Below, in pieces: positions 28,015 to 36,930 of a stretch of 64,000 nt of DNA. The notes below the pieces were generated by a model, which saw only the letters and a program-made list of their open reading frames with translations, made no database searches and had not been told where the DNA came from. Position numbers and translations under genes: made by a program. The DNA is from an uncultured Flavobacteriales bacterium (GTDB taxonomy: Bacteria > Bacteroidota > Bacteroidia > Flavobacteriales > BACL11), in the NCBI GenBank assembly GCA_905478555.1, contig CAJQIZ010000024.1, positions 1 through 64,000 of the forward strand, in the 5' to 3' direction. The number at the start of each line of letters is the position of its first letter. Position 1 is the stretch's first letter.

Positions 28015-28974
28015 ATGAGAGAGAGAATTTTAATTATAGGTTCTTCAGGGCAAATTGGTACTGAATTAGTAATGGAACTAAGGAAAAAGTACGGCAATGA
28101 AAATGTTATCGCTTCTGATATTAGACCTTCCTGCAAGGAAGTGATGGAATCCGGTCCGTTTGAGGAATTAGATATAATGAATCAATCATTACTCATTAGT
28201 ATTGTTATAAAATATAAAGTTACTCAAGTTTATTTATTAGCAGCTCTTCTTTCAGCAACTGCAGAACAAAATATAGAATTAGGATGGAAATTAAATATGA
28301 GATCACACTCTCATGTATTGGATTTAGCAAAAGATGGGTTAATAAAAAAGATTTTTTGGCCTTCTTCTATTGCGGTTTTCGGTCCAACAACCCCAAGGGA
28401 AAACACACCACAATACACAGTAATGGAACCGAATACAGTTTATGGAATTACCAAACAATCTGGGGAAAGATGGAACGAATATTATTTCAATAAATTTGGG
28501 ATAGACGTAAGAAGTATCCGTTATCCTGGATTGATTGGATGGAAAGCATCACCTGGAGGTGGAACAACAGATTATGCGGTAGACATCTTTCATCAAGCTA
28601 TTCAGTATGGAAAATATGAAAGTTTTCTCTCTGAAAATACAGGATTACCAATGATGTATATGCCAGACGCAATTCGTGCCACTATTGAATTAATGGAGGC
28701 TCCTGCAGAACAAGTGAAAATTCGTTCTTCTTATAATCTGGCAGGAATAAGCTTTACCCCAAAACAACTTGCATCAGAAATTAAAAAACATATCCCTGAT
28801 TTTGAAATGACTTACAATCCTGATTTCAGACAAGCAATTGCTGATTCTTGGCCATCCTCCATTAATGATAATTATGCTCAGAAAGATTGGGGTTGGGAAT
28901 TGAAATATAATTTAGAGAAAATGACTTCAAATATGATGAAAAATCTAATTGAGAAATATAAAACCATAGCATAA
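28015..28974 (+). CDS. SDR-type L-threonine 3-dehydrogenase (NAD-dependent epimerase family)
   Basis: The Rossmann motif is GSSGQIG (about residues 8-14) and the extended-SDR active site is YGITKQSGE with a Ser/Thr partner in WPSSIAVFG. The run [26 protein letters not shown] is typical of the SDR-type threonine dehydrogenase known from Flavobacterium and other bacteria, which makes 2-amino-3-ketobutyrate. General UDP-sugar epimerases differ in this part. The 319-aa length is normal. Its stop shares one base with the cysS start. Confidence 0.85.
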   Translation: MRERILIIGSSGQIGTELVMELRKKYGNENVIASDIRPSCKEVMESGPFEELDIMNQSLLISIVIKYKVTQVYLLAALLSATAEQNIELGWKLNMRSHSHVLDLAKDGLIKKIFWPSSIAVFGPTTPRENTPQYTVMEPNTVYGITKQSGERWNEYYFNKFGIDVRSIRYPGLIGWKASPGGGTTDYAVDIFHQAIQYGKYESFLSENTGLPMMYMPDAIRATIELMEAPAEQVKIRSSYNLAGISFTPKQLASEIKKHIPDFEMTYNPDFRQAIADSWPSSINDNYAQKDWGWELKYNLEKMTSNMMKNLIEKYKTIA

Positions 28975-30443
28975 TGAGCAGAAAAATACAGATATATAAT
29001 ACTCTTACAAGGCAAAAAGAAGTATTTAATCCTATAGTAGAAAATCATGTAGGAATGTATGTTTGTGGACCTACCGTTTATGGAGACCCACATCTAGGAC
29101 ATGCTCGTCCTGGGATTACTTTTGATATCGTGTTTCGTTATCTTACTCATTCTGACTACAAAGTAAGATATGTAAGGAACATCACAGATGCGGGACACCT
29201 TGAAAATGATGCAGATGAAGGAGAAGATAAAATTGCTAAAAAAGCAAGATTAGAACAATTAGAACCTATGGAAATTGTTCAGTTTTATACCATAAGTTAC
29301 CACAAAGCAATGTCAGAATTAAATTGTTTACCTCCAAGTATTGAACCTACTGTAACTGGTCATATTATTGAACAAATTGAAATGGTAAAACAAATCCTGA
29401 AAAATGGATTTGCTTATCAGGTAAATGGAACCGTATATTTGGATGTGAATAAATACAATGAAAAGTATCCTTATGGAACTTTATCAGGCAGAAAATTAGA
29501 AGATACTTTAGAAGGAACTAGAACTTTAGACGGACAATCGGAAAAGAAAAGTCCTGTTGATTTTGCTATTTGGATACAAGCAAACACTGAGCACATCATG
29601 AGGTGGCCTTCCCCATGGGGAGAAGGATTTCCAGGTTGGCACATAGAATGTTCGGCAATGAGTAAAAAGTACTTGGGTGAAACCTTTGATATACATGGGG
29701 GGGGAATGGACTTGGTTTTCCCACATCATGAAGCGGAAATTGCTCAAAGCAATGCTAGTAATGGTTGTGATCCTGCAAATTATTGGATGCACAACAACAT
29801 GATTACTGTAGATGGAAAAAAGATGGGGAAATCCCTTGGAAACTTTATTAATTTGGAAGAGTTTTTTACTGGTAGTCACGCTAAATTAGAAAGGTCGTAT
29901 GCACCAATGACTATTCGCTTCTTCATTTTGCAAGCACACTACAGAAGTACAGTAGATTTTAGTAATGCAGCTCTACAAGCAGCAGAAAAAGGATTTACAA
30001 AACTGATGAACGCCATGCAAACATTAGGAAGGATCCCAACTTCTGACACTTCAACTTATGATGTAAATGCTTTAGAAGAAAAGTGCTATACCGCCATGGA
30101 TGACGATTTTAATACTCCTATTCTTATTGCACATTTATTTGATGGGGTAAGAATTATCAATTCAGTAAAAGACGGAAAGGAAAGTTTAACTTCAATTGAT
30201 TTATCAAAACTAAAAACAATATTTAGCACGTTTGTTACTGATATTTTAGGGTTTATCTCTCCAAAAGAAAGTAGTGGCAATGACCTAACTAATGAGGTAA
30301 TGGAATTAGTATTACAACTAAGAAGAAATGCAAAAAAGAACAAAAATTTTGAGACTGCTGATTTGATTAGAGAAGAGTTAGACAAGTTAGGTGTTCAAAT
30401 AAAAGATGGTAGAGAAGGAAGCAGCTGGGAAGTTAAAAAATAG
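28974..30443 (+). CDS. cysS: Cysteinyl-tRNA synthetase
   Basis: The class I HIGH-like motif is HLGHAR in [16 protein letters not shown] and the KMSKS-like motif is KKMGKSLGN. The zinc-binding residues are the N-terminal Cys in CGPT, Cys in HIECSAMS, and His/Glu in HHEAEIAQS. The 489-aa length is normal. It starts on the last base of the threonine dehydrogenase stop codon (TAATG) and is followed after 7 nt by the M28 peptidase gene. Confidence 0.97.
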   Translation: MSRKIQIYNTLTRQKEVFNPIVENHVGMYVCGPTVYGDPHLGHARPGITFDIVFRYLTHSDYKVRYVRNITDAGHLENDADEGEDKIAKKARLEQLEPMEIVQFYTISYHKAMSELNCLPPSIEPTVTGHIIEQIEMVKQILKNGFAYQVNGTVYLDVNKYNEKYPYGTLSGRKLEDTLEGTRTLDGQSEKKSPVDFAIWIQANTEHIMRWPSPWGEGFPGWHIECSAMSKKYLGETFDIHGGGMDLVFPHHEAEIAQSNASNGCDPANYWMHNNMITVDGKKMGKSLGNFINLEEFFTGSHAKLERSYAPMTIRFFILQAHYRSTVDFSNAALQAAEKGFTKLMNAMQTLGRIPTSDTSTYDVNALEEKCYTAMDDDFNTPILIAHLFDGVRIINSVKDGKESLTSIDLSKLKTIFSTFVTDILGFISPKESSGNDLTNEVMELVLQLRRNAKKNKNFETADLIREELDKLGVQIKDGREGSSWEVKK

Positions 30444-30450
30444 ATTTAAG

Positions 30451-31482
30451 ATGATAGATATGAAATATGATATTTTTAAAAAAAAAATCCTTCTAAAAAG
30501 AGAAGTTATCTCTGTAATGGGCACAATCATAATGCTATTCATTTTTTCTTGCTCCACAGAACCTCAACAAAAGAAGAAAGAGGTATCTGATCCAAAATTA
30601 AAAATTGATGTTCCTGTATTTAATGCAGATTCGGCTTATATTTTTGTAGAAAAACAAGTAAGTTTCGGACCAAGAGTTATTAGTAGTAAACCATGGAAGA
30701 ACTGTGCTATTTGGTTAGAAAAAAAGTTCAGAACTTATACTCCAGATGTAATTGTACAAGAAGCAGCTATCACAACTTATGATGGAAAGAATCACACTTT
30801 AAAAAATATAATTGCTAGTTTTTCTGCTGAGAAAGTAAATAGAATTGCCTTATTTGCTCATTGGGATAGCAGACATATTGCCGACCATGATACCGAAAAC
30901 CAAAACTCCCCTATCTTAGGAGCAAATGATGGAGGAAGTGGAGTTGGAGTATTGTTAGAATTAGCACGACAATTCAGTTTAAAAAATCCAAAAATTGGAG
31001 TGGACATCATCCTCTTTGATGCAGAAGATTATGGGCAGCCAGAAAACTCTAATTTTCCTATTATGCAGGATTCCTGGTGTTTAGGATCGCAACATTGGAG
31101 TAAAACTCCTCATCAATCAAATTATAATGCTCGTTTTGGTATTCTACTAGATATGGTTGGAGCGAAAAATGCAAGCTTTTACATGGAAGGAAATTCCTCT
31201 TATTTTGCTTCTTCTATTCTGCAGAAAGTTTGGAAAAAAGGACATGAAATTGGATTTGGAAAATATTTTGAATATAAAAATGGACCTGAGATTATGGACG
31301 ACCATGTATATGTAAATATACTTGCACACATACCAACTATTGATATTATTGAGTACGACCCATCCACTGAAAGCCATTTTAACAAACATTGGCATACCCA
31401 TAAAGATGATATGAATAATATTGATAGAGAAACATTAAATGCAGTTGGACAAACTTTATTGGAAGTCGTTTATAGAGAGTAA
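30451..31482 (+). CDS. M28-family lipoprotein, glutaminyl-peptide cyclotransferase-like
   Basis: The mature protein has the M28 zinc ligands: His/Asp in FAHWDSRHIADHD, the bridging Asp in GANDGGSGVG, Glu in LFDAEDYG and a late His in HTHKDDMNNID. This arrangement resembles bacterial glutaminyl cyclases and single-zinc M28 peptidases. The N-terminus leads into a lipobox at LFIFSC. I start at ATG 30451, just after the cysS stop. An upstream GTG/ATG start would overlap cysS and a later ATG at 30517 would leave a short signal, so the exact start is open. The gene ends 1 nt before the tRNA-like 23-mer that opens the island. Confidence 0.85.
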   Translation: MIDMKYDIFKKKILLKREVISVMGTIIMLFIFSCSTEPQQKKKEVSDPKLKIDVPVFNADSAYIFVEKQVSFGPRVISSKPWKNCAIWLEKKFRTYTPDVIVQEAAITTYDGKNHTLKNIIASFSAEKVNRIALFAHWDSRHIADHDTENQNSPILGANDGGSGVGVLLELARQFSLKNPKIGVDIILFDAEDYGQPENSNFPIMQDSWCLGSQHWSKTPHQSNYNARFGILLDMVGAKNASFYMEGNSSYFASSILQKVWKKGHEIGFGKYFEYKNGPEIMDDHVYVNILAHIPTIDIIEYDPSTESHFNKHWHTHKDDMNNIDRETLNAVGQTLLEVVYRE

Positions 31483-31483
31483 A

Positions 31484-31506
31484 GGTTCGAATCCTGCTAC
31501 CCCGAC
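31484..31506 (+). repeat. tRNA 3'-end-like 23-mer, left copy (candidate attL)
   Basis: The sequence reads GGTTCGAAT followed by CCTGCTACCCCGAC, exactly the T-loop, T-stem 3' strand, acceptor 3' strand and discriminator of a tRNA whose 5' end would be CGGGGTA (best fit tRNA-Pro). The 5' part of a tRNA is absent: the preceding bases are the end of the M28 peptidase gene. Confidence 0.75.
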
Positions 31507-31515
31507 ACTTTTCTC

Positions 31516-31538
31516 CCCGAAAATCACTGATTTTCGGG
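31516..31538. terminator. GC-capped palindrome, possible terminator
   Basis: CCCGAAAATCA is repeated as its exact complement around a single central C, giving a hairpin with a stem of at least 9 bp. It starts 10 nt after the 23-mer. It may end transcription from the M28 peptidase gene or be part of the recombination site. No long T-run follows. Confidence 0.4.
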
Positions 31539-31579
31539 AGTAACACACTGATTACCAAGCCCAAGAACATAAGATTTAG

Positions 31580-31601
31580 AAATTATTTTATAAAATAATT
31601 T
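31580..31601. repeat. Perfect 22-bp AT palindrome
   Basis: AAATTATTTTA and its complement meet without a spacer, and a T-run follows on the plus strand. In this AT-rich context it may be a weak terminator or a protein site for the integrase. Confidence 0.45.
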
Positions 31602-31821
31602 TTTACCCCCTTTTATCAGATAATGCCACCAAAAAAAATGTAAAACGGTGCAAATTCTGGTGAAAGAAAATTGGAGTAAAAATTTTCTTCTTTTTTCATC
31701 ATTAAAAAAATCATCTTTTTGCATCTGTAAACGTATATCTTTAAAGATAATTTATATTTATTTTTAAAGATAACTTATTGATAATCAATTTATTAAATGG
31801 TAACTATATTGTATAATTTAA

Positions 31822-31829
31822 TAAATTTG
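31822..31829 (+). promoter_or_regulatory. TAAATTTG -7 element for the integrase, leaderless spacing
   Basis: TAAATTTG is separated from the integrase ATG at 31834 by only 4 nt (TAAG). A TTG lies 10 nt upstream. Confidence 0.5.
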
Positions 31830-31833
31830 TAAG

Positions 31834-33078
31834 ATGAAAAAACAGTTATTAGTAAGCTTCTTGGCAAGAAAATCAATGATGAAGAAAAATGGCATGGCGC
31901 CAATTTATTGTCGTGTGAGATATGACGACACCACAACTAAGTTTAGTACTAAAATAGATGTGCCGTATATAAATTGGGATTCCAAAAGAACACGCGTAAT
32001 AGGTAATAGTAAAAAAGCAATGAATTTGCAATTAGAAACGATTCGTATAGAAATAATAGAGAAATACGAAGAGCTTACTAAAGCGAATGTAGTAGTTACT
32101 TCCAAAAAAATAGTAGATTACTATAAAAATGAAATGGTTATTATGAATTCTATAGTAAATGTAGTTATAGAACATAATAAAAACATGAAATCTCTAATTG
32201 GCAAAGAATACTCTTATGGCTCTTTTAAAAATTATAAAACGACTCTTAAGCATTTACGTAGTTATATTAAAGAAACTTATAGTAAAAAAGACGTATTACT
32301 AAGTAAAGTAGATTATCATTTTATCTCTCATTTTTCTCTCTATATTTTGAAAGAGACAGAATGTAATAATAATGGTATGATGAAGCATATGCAAAGGCTT
32401 AAGAAAATTATTAATTTCTCTCTTAAGAATAACTACATAACAAATGATCCATTTACTGGATTTAAAATAAGCTTTAAAAGAACAAATAGAGTTTACTTAA
32501 CAAAAGAAGAATTACTTACTATTTCGCAAGTAACATTAAATGAAAGCTTAAGTAAAGTAAGAGACGTTTTTTTGTTCTCTTGCTACACGGGTCTTTCGTA
32601 CGTAGATTTATACAATTTGAAAAAAGAAAACATAAAGAGCGGTAATGATGGATTAGAGTGGATTTACATAAAGCGTAGTAAAACAAACATTCCTTCTAAT
32701 TTACCTCTCTTGCCACCTGCTTTCTCTCTTTTGAAAAAATATAGAGAAATAGAGAAGAAAAATAGAGAGAACAAAGAGAACGCAAGAGAAAAAATAGAAA
32801 GAAATAGAGAAAATAGAGTGTTTCCAATGATTAGTAATCAAAAGACAAATAAAGCTCTTAAAGAAATTTCTCTTTTATGTAATTTTAATAAGAAGATTAC
32901 TTTTCATAGTGCTCGCCATACTTTTGCTACGACCGTTACTTTAACAAACGGAGTGCCTATAGAAACAGTCTCTAAAATGCTTGGACATAATAATATAAGA
33001 ACTACTCAAATTTATGCTCGAGTAATTGATTCAAAAATTAGTTCTGATATGCTTATTTTAAGAAATAAAATATTTTAA
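31834..33078 (+). CDS. Tyrosine recombinase/integrase, IntDOT-like
   Basis: The order is an N-terminal arm-binding domain (about residues 1-80), a SAM-like core-binding domain (about 105-205) and a catalytic domain. Catalytic residues visible are Lys283 in RSKTN, His358 and Arg361 in HSARH, His385 in LGHNN and Tyr394 in QIYAR. The first catalytic Arg is replaced by Ser255 in TGLSYVDLY, as in the integrase of the Bacteroides element CTnDOT. A charged insertion rich in Arg, Glu and Asn (about residues 305-328) is unusual. The gene is next to the left 23-mer, as expected for the enzyme that inserted the island. Confidence 0.93.
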   Translation: MKKQLLVSFLARKSMMKKNGMAPIYCRVRYDDTTTKFSTKIDVPYINWDSKRTRVIGNSKKAMNLQLETIRIEIIEKYEELTKANVVVTSKKIVDYYKNEMVIMNSIVNVVIEHNKNMKSLIGKEYSYGSFKNYKTTLKHLRSYIKETYSKKDVLLSKVDYHFISHFSLYILKETECNNNGMMKHMQRLKKIINFSLKNNYITNDPFTGFKISFKRTNRVYLTKEELLTISQVTLNESLSKVRDVFLFSCYTGLSYVDLYNLKKENIKSGNDGLEWIYIKRSKTNIPSNLPLLPPAFSLLKKYREIEKKNRENKENAREKIERNRENRVFPMISNQKTNKALKEISLLCNFNKKITFHSARHTFATTVTLTNGVPIETVSKMLGHNNIRTTQIYARVIDSKISSDMLILRNKIF

Positions 33079-33135
33079 TTATTAACAAGACTATAGAATA
33101 AATGAAACATTATTGAGAAACAAATAATTAAATTA

Positions 33136-33143
33136 TAAATTTG
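33136..33143 (+). promoter_or_regulatory. TAAATTTG -7 element for the methyltransferase, leaderless spacing
   Basis: TAAATTTG is followed by 5 nt (CTAGT) and ATG 33149, so the methyltransferase mRNA is predicted to be leaderless. Confidence 0.5.
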
Positions 33144-33148
33144 CTAGT

Positions 33149-34384
33149 ATGTCTAAAAAAATAAAAGTAATTGAATTATTTGCTGGCGTTGGAGGATTTC
33201 GTCTTGGATTAGAGAAGAGTAATTATAAAATTGTTTGGAGTAACCAATGGGAACCGTCAACCAAGAAGCAACATGCCTCAATGGTTTATGAAGCACGTTT
33301 TGGAAAAGCAAATCACTCAAACGAAAATATCAATGAGGTTGTATCTAGAAATGTAGAGGAAATTCCAGATCATGATTTATTAGTTGGTGGATTTCCTTGT
33401 CAGGATTATTCTGTTGCAACTACATTACATAATTCAAAAGGGTTAAAAGGTAAAAAAGGAGTTCTTTGGTGGTCAATTCATAAAATTCTAGAAAACAAGA
33501 AGAATAAACCAAAATATTTGTTTTTAGAAAATGTTGATAGGCTTCTAAAATCACCAGTTAGTCAAAGAGGGCGTGATTTTGCAGTAATGCTACAAAGTTT
33601 AAATAATTTGGGATATGCAGTAGAATGGAGAGTAATAAATGCAGCAGAATACGGAATGCCACAGAGAAGAAGAAGAATTTTCTTTCTTGCTTATCATAAA
33701 TCTACAGAAGTTTATAAAACACTTCAAAAGTCTAATAAAATCGATTGGATTATAAAAGAAGGAACGATTGCTAGTGCTTTTCCAGTCATTCAATCAAATG
33801 TAATGCAAGAATTTCAGTTAAGAGGTAATTTGGTAGAAATAACCAACGAATTCAATAAAACTGGCAAAATATCACCTTTCCTAAATACCGGATTATTGAT
33901 TAAAGGAAAAGTTTATACAACAAAAACGAAGCCTAAATATAATGGCCAAAAAACTGTATTAGGTGATATATTACAAAATGGAGAAGTGAGCTCTGAATTC
34001 TTTATTGATGAAAATGACAAGCCTAAATGGGAATACTTAAAGGGTGCTAAAAAAGAAAAAAGAAAAACTAAGAATGGATTTGAATACAATTATACTGAAG
34101 GCGGAATGATTTACCCTGATGCATTAGATAATGCCTCAAGAACTATAATTACTGGAGAAGGAGGAAAATCTCCTTCAAGATTTAAACATGTAGTTGATTC
34201 TGATAGAGGTTTAAGAAGATTAACACCTGTCGAATTAGAAAGACTGAATATGTTTCCTATTAACCACACTAAACTTGATAATATTACTGATGCAAAAAGA
34301 GCATTCTTTATGGGGAATGCACTTGTTGTTGGAGTGGTAGAGAAAATAGGAGATGTTCTTTTTAGAAAGATAAGATCTCTCTAG
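33149..34384 (+). CDS. DNA (cytosine-5) methyltransferase
   Basis: The C5 methyltransferase motifs are in order: motif I FAGVGGFRLG (SAM binding, residues 11-20), motif IV GGFPCQDYS with catalytic Cys84, motif VI LENVDR (Glu127), motif VIII QRRRRIF (about residues 172-178) and motif X FFMGNALVVGVV near the C-terminus. The target-recognition region lies at about residues 230-345. The target sequence cannot be read from the protein. It is 411 aa. The gene converges on a BglII-like endonuclease gene with a 23-nt overlap, so the pair is probably a type II restriction-modification system. Confidence 0.95.
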   Translation: MSKKIKVIELFAGVGGFRLGLEKSNYKIVWSNQWEPSTKKQHASMVYEARFGKANHSNENINEVVSRNVEEIPDHDLLVGGFPCQDYSVATTLHNSKGLKGKKGVLWWSIHKILENKKNKPKYLFLENVDRLLKSPVSQRGRDFAVMLQSLNNLGYAVEWRVINAAEYGMPQRRRRIFFLAYHKSTEVYKTLQKSNKIDWIIKEGTIASAFPVIQSNVMQEFQLRGNLVEITNEFNKTGKISPFLNTGLLIKGKVYTTKTKPKYNGQKTVLGDILQNGEVSSEFFIDENDKPKWEYLKGAKKEKRKTKNGFEYNYTEGGMIYPDALDNASRTIITGEGGKSPSRFKHVVDSDRGLRRLTPVELERLNMFPINHTKLDNITDAKRAFFMGNALVVGVVEKIGDVLFRKIRSL

Positions 34385-34973
34385 TTTCTTTTTCTATTAT
34401 GAAACTTTCAGGTGAGGTAAGTCCAATTAGAACTATTGGTGTTGATATAAGATTATGATATGGTTTAAAGTATTCCTTAAATTTTTCAAAAGTACCAATT
34501 GCTCCATCAAAATTTCCTGATTTCTTTAGTTCTTCAGTAGCAACAATTATTATTCCTAATTCTGTTTTGATTTCTTTTTCTACATGATTTAATTCACTTG
34601 CTAAAACAGGCTTCATGATATTATGAGCAGTTGCTTCTTGGTGATTAAATGCAACTTCAATTGAAATGAAGTTTTTTGCAAAATCTAACCTCCATCTACT
34701 TCTGTTGGATTTATTATAAGGAGGCTCTTTAAATAATCCACTTTCAGAATTCCAACCTAAATTTTCTAACCTTTCCTTAAGTAAACTATTAATTGGTTCA
34801 GACAAACTCTTAATATTTTTTCTTGTTGTTTTTCTAGAGTTAAATTCTTTAATCAGATCTGAATCAGAGATAGAATCAATAACCTTAATTATTTGACTAT
34901 AATCTTTTTTAAACTTATTGTCATGTTCAACTAATACGTTTGAGTTCCTATGATTATAGATTGAGTAGTTCAT
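34362..34973 (-). CDS. Probable type II restriction endonuclease, BglII/BstYI-like
   Basis: The 203-aa protein has WRLDFAKNFISIEVAF at residues 94-109. The Asp97-to-Glu106 spacing of nine matches the catalytic Asp84 and Glu93 of BglII. The Gln two residues after Glu in BglII is Ala here. The following segment, NHQEATAHNIMKPVLASEL, also resembles that family. The position, converging on the cytosine methyltransferase, supports a restriction enzyme. It follows the DUF262 gene by 30 nt on the same strand. The assignment is from motif and context and was not checked by search. Confidence 0.65.
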   Translation of the reverse strand: MNYSIYNHRNSNVLVEHDNKFKKDYSQIIKVIDSISDSDLIKEFNSRKTTRKNIKSLSEPINSLLKERLENLGWNSESGLFKEPPYNKSNRSRWRLDFAKNFISIEVAFNHQEATAHNIMKPVLASELNHVEKEIKTELGIIIVATEELKKSGNFDGAIGTFEKFKEYFKPYHNLISTPIVLIGLTSPESFIIEKETREILSF

Positions 34974-35003
34974 ATTTTTTTAATAGAGAAATAATTTAGA
35001 TGC

Positions 35004-36860
35004 TTAATATTTAAAGTCAGTGATATAAGCCTTCTTTATGTAATCTGCTAATATTTTTGTTCTTTTGTCAATCTCTGAAGGGCTGGATATAAAGTCTGAA
35101 GTAGTTAGATTTTCTTCATTTAACTTTTCAAAATTATAATCTCCATCTGTCTTTTCATTTGTTTCAATAAATTCTTTAGTAATTAGAGTTTTGGATTCCG
35201 CATTATTGAGTAGTTTTAATTTCTCTACGTGAGATTTATTTTGCATTTCACCATTTAATGATGCATCTATAATTAAGATATTGCCTAATTTATTTTCGTG
35301 TGCTCTACTAATATCTTTCGAGATGTCCCAATTGTCTTGTGCTTCCTGTGGCATGTAATGTTCTATAGAATGATTTTGTTGATTATGGAATGATCCATTT
35401 AAAACAAGTTCCTCAATATCACCAAAAATAGTATGAATAAGATGTTTGTTATTATTGTCATGTTTTATTTTATTGATTCCCTCATAATATTCTTCATTTA
35501 GGACTTTATAAACATCGATAGTTTTCTTTACATATCCATCAAAATGATTCTTGAAGGCTTTTTTTACATCTTTGTTGGACTTTTCATGGTCTTGAGGAAA
35601 ATCAATTAATGATTTATTTATTGCTTTTGACAACTTATACATTGCAGGCGTAAAATCTCTTGTAGGAAATGAAAAGATATTAAAATGTAAAAATGAGAAA
35701 ACAAAATGTTTCCTAAATATCTTTACAAGATAATTATCTTTATTTATAATTGAAACTTGTCTTTCATTTAATTTTGTTTCATAATCTAAAAGTGTAAAGA
35801 TTGGAATAATCCAAGATTTATTTCTTATAAATCTAAAACAATTCAAATATCTCATATAAACAGCTGAGTGCCTTGGATTTGAATTTGCAGACGGGTAATG
35901 AACTTTAAATGAATTATAGTCTTTACAGTTAAATATGTTTTCAAATGTTTTAGATGATAATTCTAAATCATGAAAGAATTCTAACCATTTATCAGAATCA
36001 CTCTTGAATTCTTTTTTCATAGAAGTAAATAGATGTTTTTTTCCAACAGGTTTGAATTTTGCAATCCAATAATAATGCATAAACTCAATAAATGAGAATC
36101 CTGTTAATGATAATCTATTATTTATTTTATTCCATCTATCATCTAAATCTTCAAGATCTTTATCATTAAGTCTGGCATGTTTAATTAATATATTCTTTAC
36201 CAATTCTGAGGCATTTAATTGTTCTCCTCTATGATTAACTGACTCAAAAATTTCAATACCTAAGACTATGTCAGAAATAGTCATCTCTACAACTTCTAGT
36301 TCAGATAACCTTTGTTTATAAAGTTTGTAAAATTCATCAGTATTATTATTGGTGTTTAGATAATCTTCTACTTGCGTATAAAAGTATAAATATGCTTTAT
36401 AAATCTCCTTTTCTATTTTAGTATTTCCATTTTCTGGTTCTTTATGAATATCACTGTTTTGAAAATTGAGAGTAAAATAATTTGCAATAGTTTTACTTAC
36501 AATTAATTTAGGTTTATCGTCAAATCCAATAATAAATTGTCTTAAGATTGCTCCTGCATTTATAACATCATCATTTTCCACTAATACATCTATAATCGCT
36601 TTTGATAAAATAGTTAATGTTGTAATCCTTTGCTGTCCGTCAAAAATCTGTTTTGGTTCTCCAATTATTTCTGGCTCTAGGAAGATAAAACTTCCAAGAA
36701 ATGTGTCTTGGTCTTCTATTGAGAAAAATGAGTTCCACATTGTTTCCCAGTTTCCCTTTGACCATGTATATGACCTTTGGTTATATGGTATCTTATTTGG
36801 TATATTAGTGGAAATTATCTCATAAAGTGATTTTGTTGTACTTATAACTTTTTTTGACAT
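35004..36860 (-). CDS. DUF262/DUF1524 (GmrSD-like) defence protein
   Basis: The N-terminal DUF262 domain contains the ParB-like DGQQRITT motif (residues 74-81). The C-terminal DUF1524 part has the HNH-like IEHYMPQ, then KLGNILIID with a downstream Asn and Lys (about residues 490-545). This is the single-chain form of GmrSD-type IV restriction enzymes, which cut modified DNA and use nucleotides. At 618 aa it has the usual length. It is the first gene of a minus-strand pair with the endonuclease, and its 5' side borders the 125-bp repeat at the right end of the island. Confidence 0.85.
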   Translation of the reverse strand: MSKKVISTTKSLYEIISTNIPNKIPYNQRSYTWSKGNWETMWNSFFSIEDQDTFLGSFIFLEPEIIGEPKQIFDGQQRITTLTILSKAIIDVLVENDDVINAGAILRQFIIGFDDKPKLIVSKTIANYFTLNFQNSDIHKEPENGNTKIEKEIYKAYLYFYTQVEDYLNTNNNTDEFYKLYKQRLSELEVVEMTISDIVLGIEIFESVNHRGEQLNASELVKNILIKHARLNDKDLEDLDDRWNKINNRLSLTGFSFIEFMHYYWIAKFKPVGKKHLFTSMKKEFKSDSDKWLEFFHDLELSSKTFENIFNCKDYNSFKVHYPSANSNPRHSAVYMRYLNCFRFIRNKSWIIPIFTLLDYETKLNERQVSIINKDNYLVKIFRKHFVFSFLHFNIFSFPTRDFTPAMYKLSKAINKSLIDFPQDHEKSNKDVKKAFKNHFDGYVKKTIDVYKVLNEEYYEGINKIKHDNNNKHLIHTIFGDIEELVLNGSFHNQQNHSIEHYMPQEAQDNWDISKDISRAHENKLGNILIIDASLNGEMQNKSHVEKLKLLNNAESKTLITKEFIETNEKTDGDYNFEKLNEENLTTSDFISSPSEIDKRTKILADYIKKAYITDFKY

Positions 36861-36930
36861 TATTTTATTCTTTTAATTTAATGCTAATTTATATATTTAT
36901 TTTTTAAAATAACGAATTACTCTTAAATTT

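Larger units (their letters stand above)
31507..31821. other. Non-coding left end of the island
   Basis: About 315 bases without a convincing gene lie between the left 23-mer and the integrase promoter. They hold two palindromes (31516-31538 and 31580-31601). An ORF on the minus strand at 31524-31724 has no promoter element and unusual composition, and is not accepted. Integrase arm-binding sites would be expected here. Confidence 0.5.

Noticed and set aside
31484-31506. Complete tRNA gene
   Set aside because: Only the T-loop to 3' end is present. The bases upstream are the end of a protein gene and cannot form the T-stem, anticodon or acceptor pairing.
31524-31724. 66-aa minus-strand ORF in the island's left end
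   Set aside because: No promoter element, odd composition (many Phe, Trp, His) and overlap with two palindromes.
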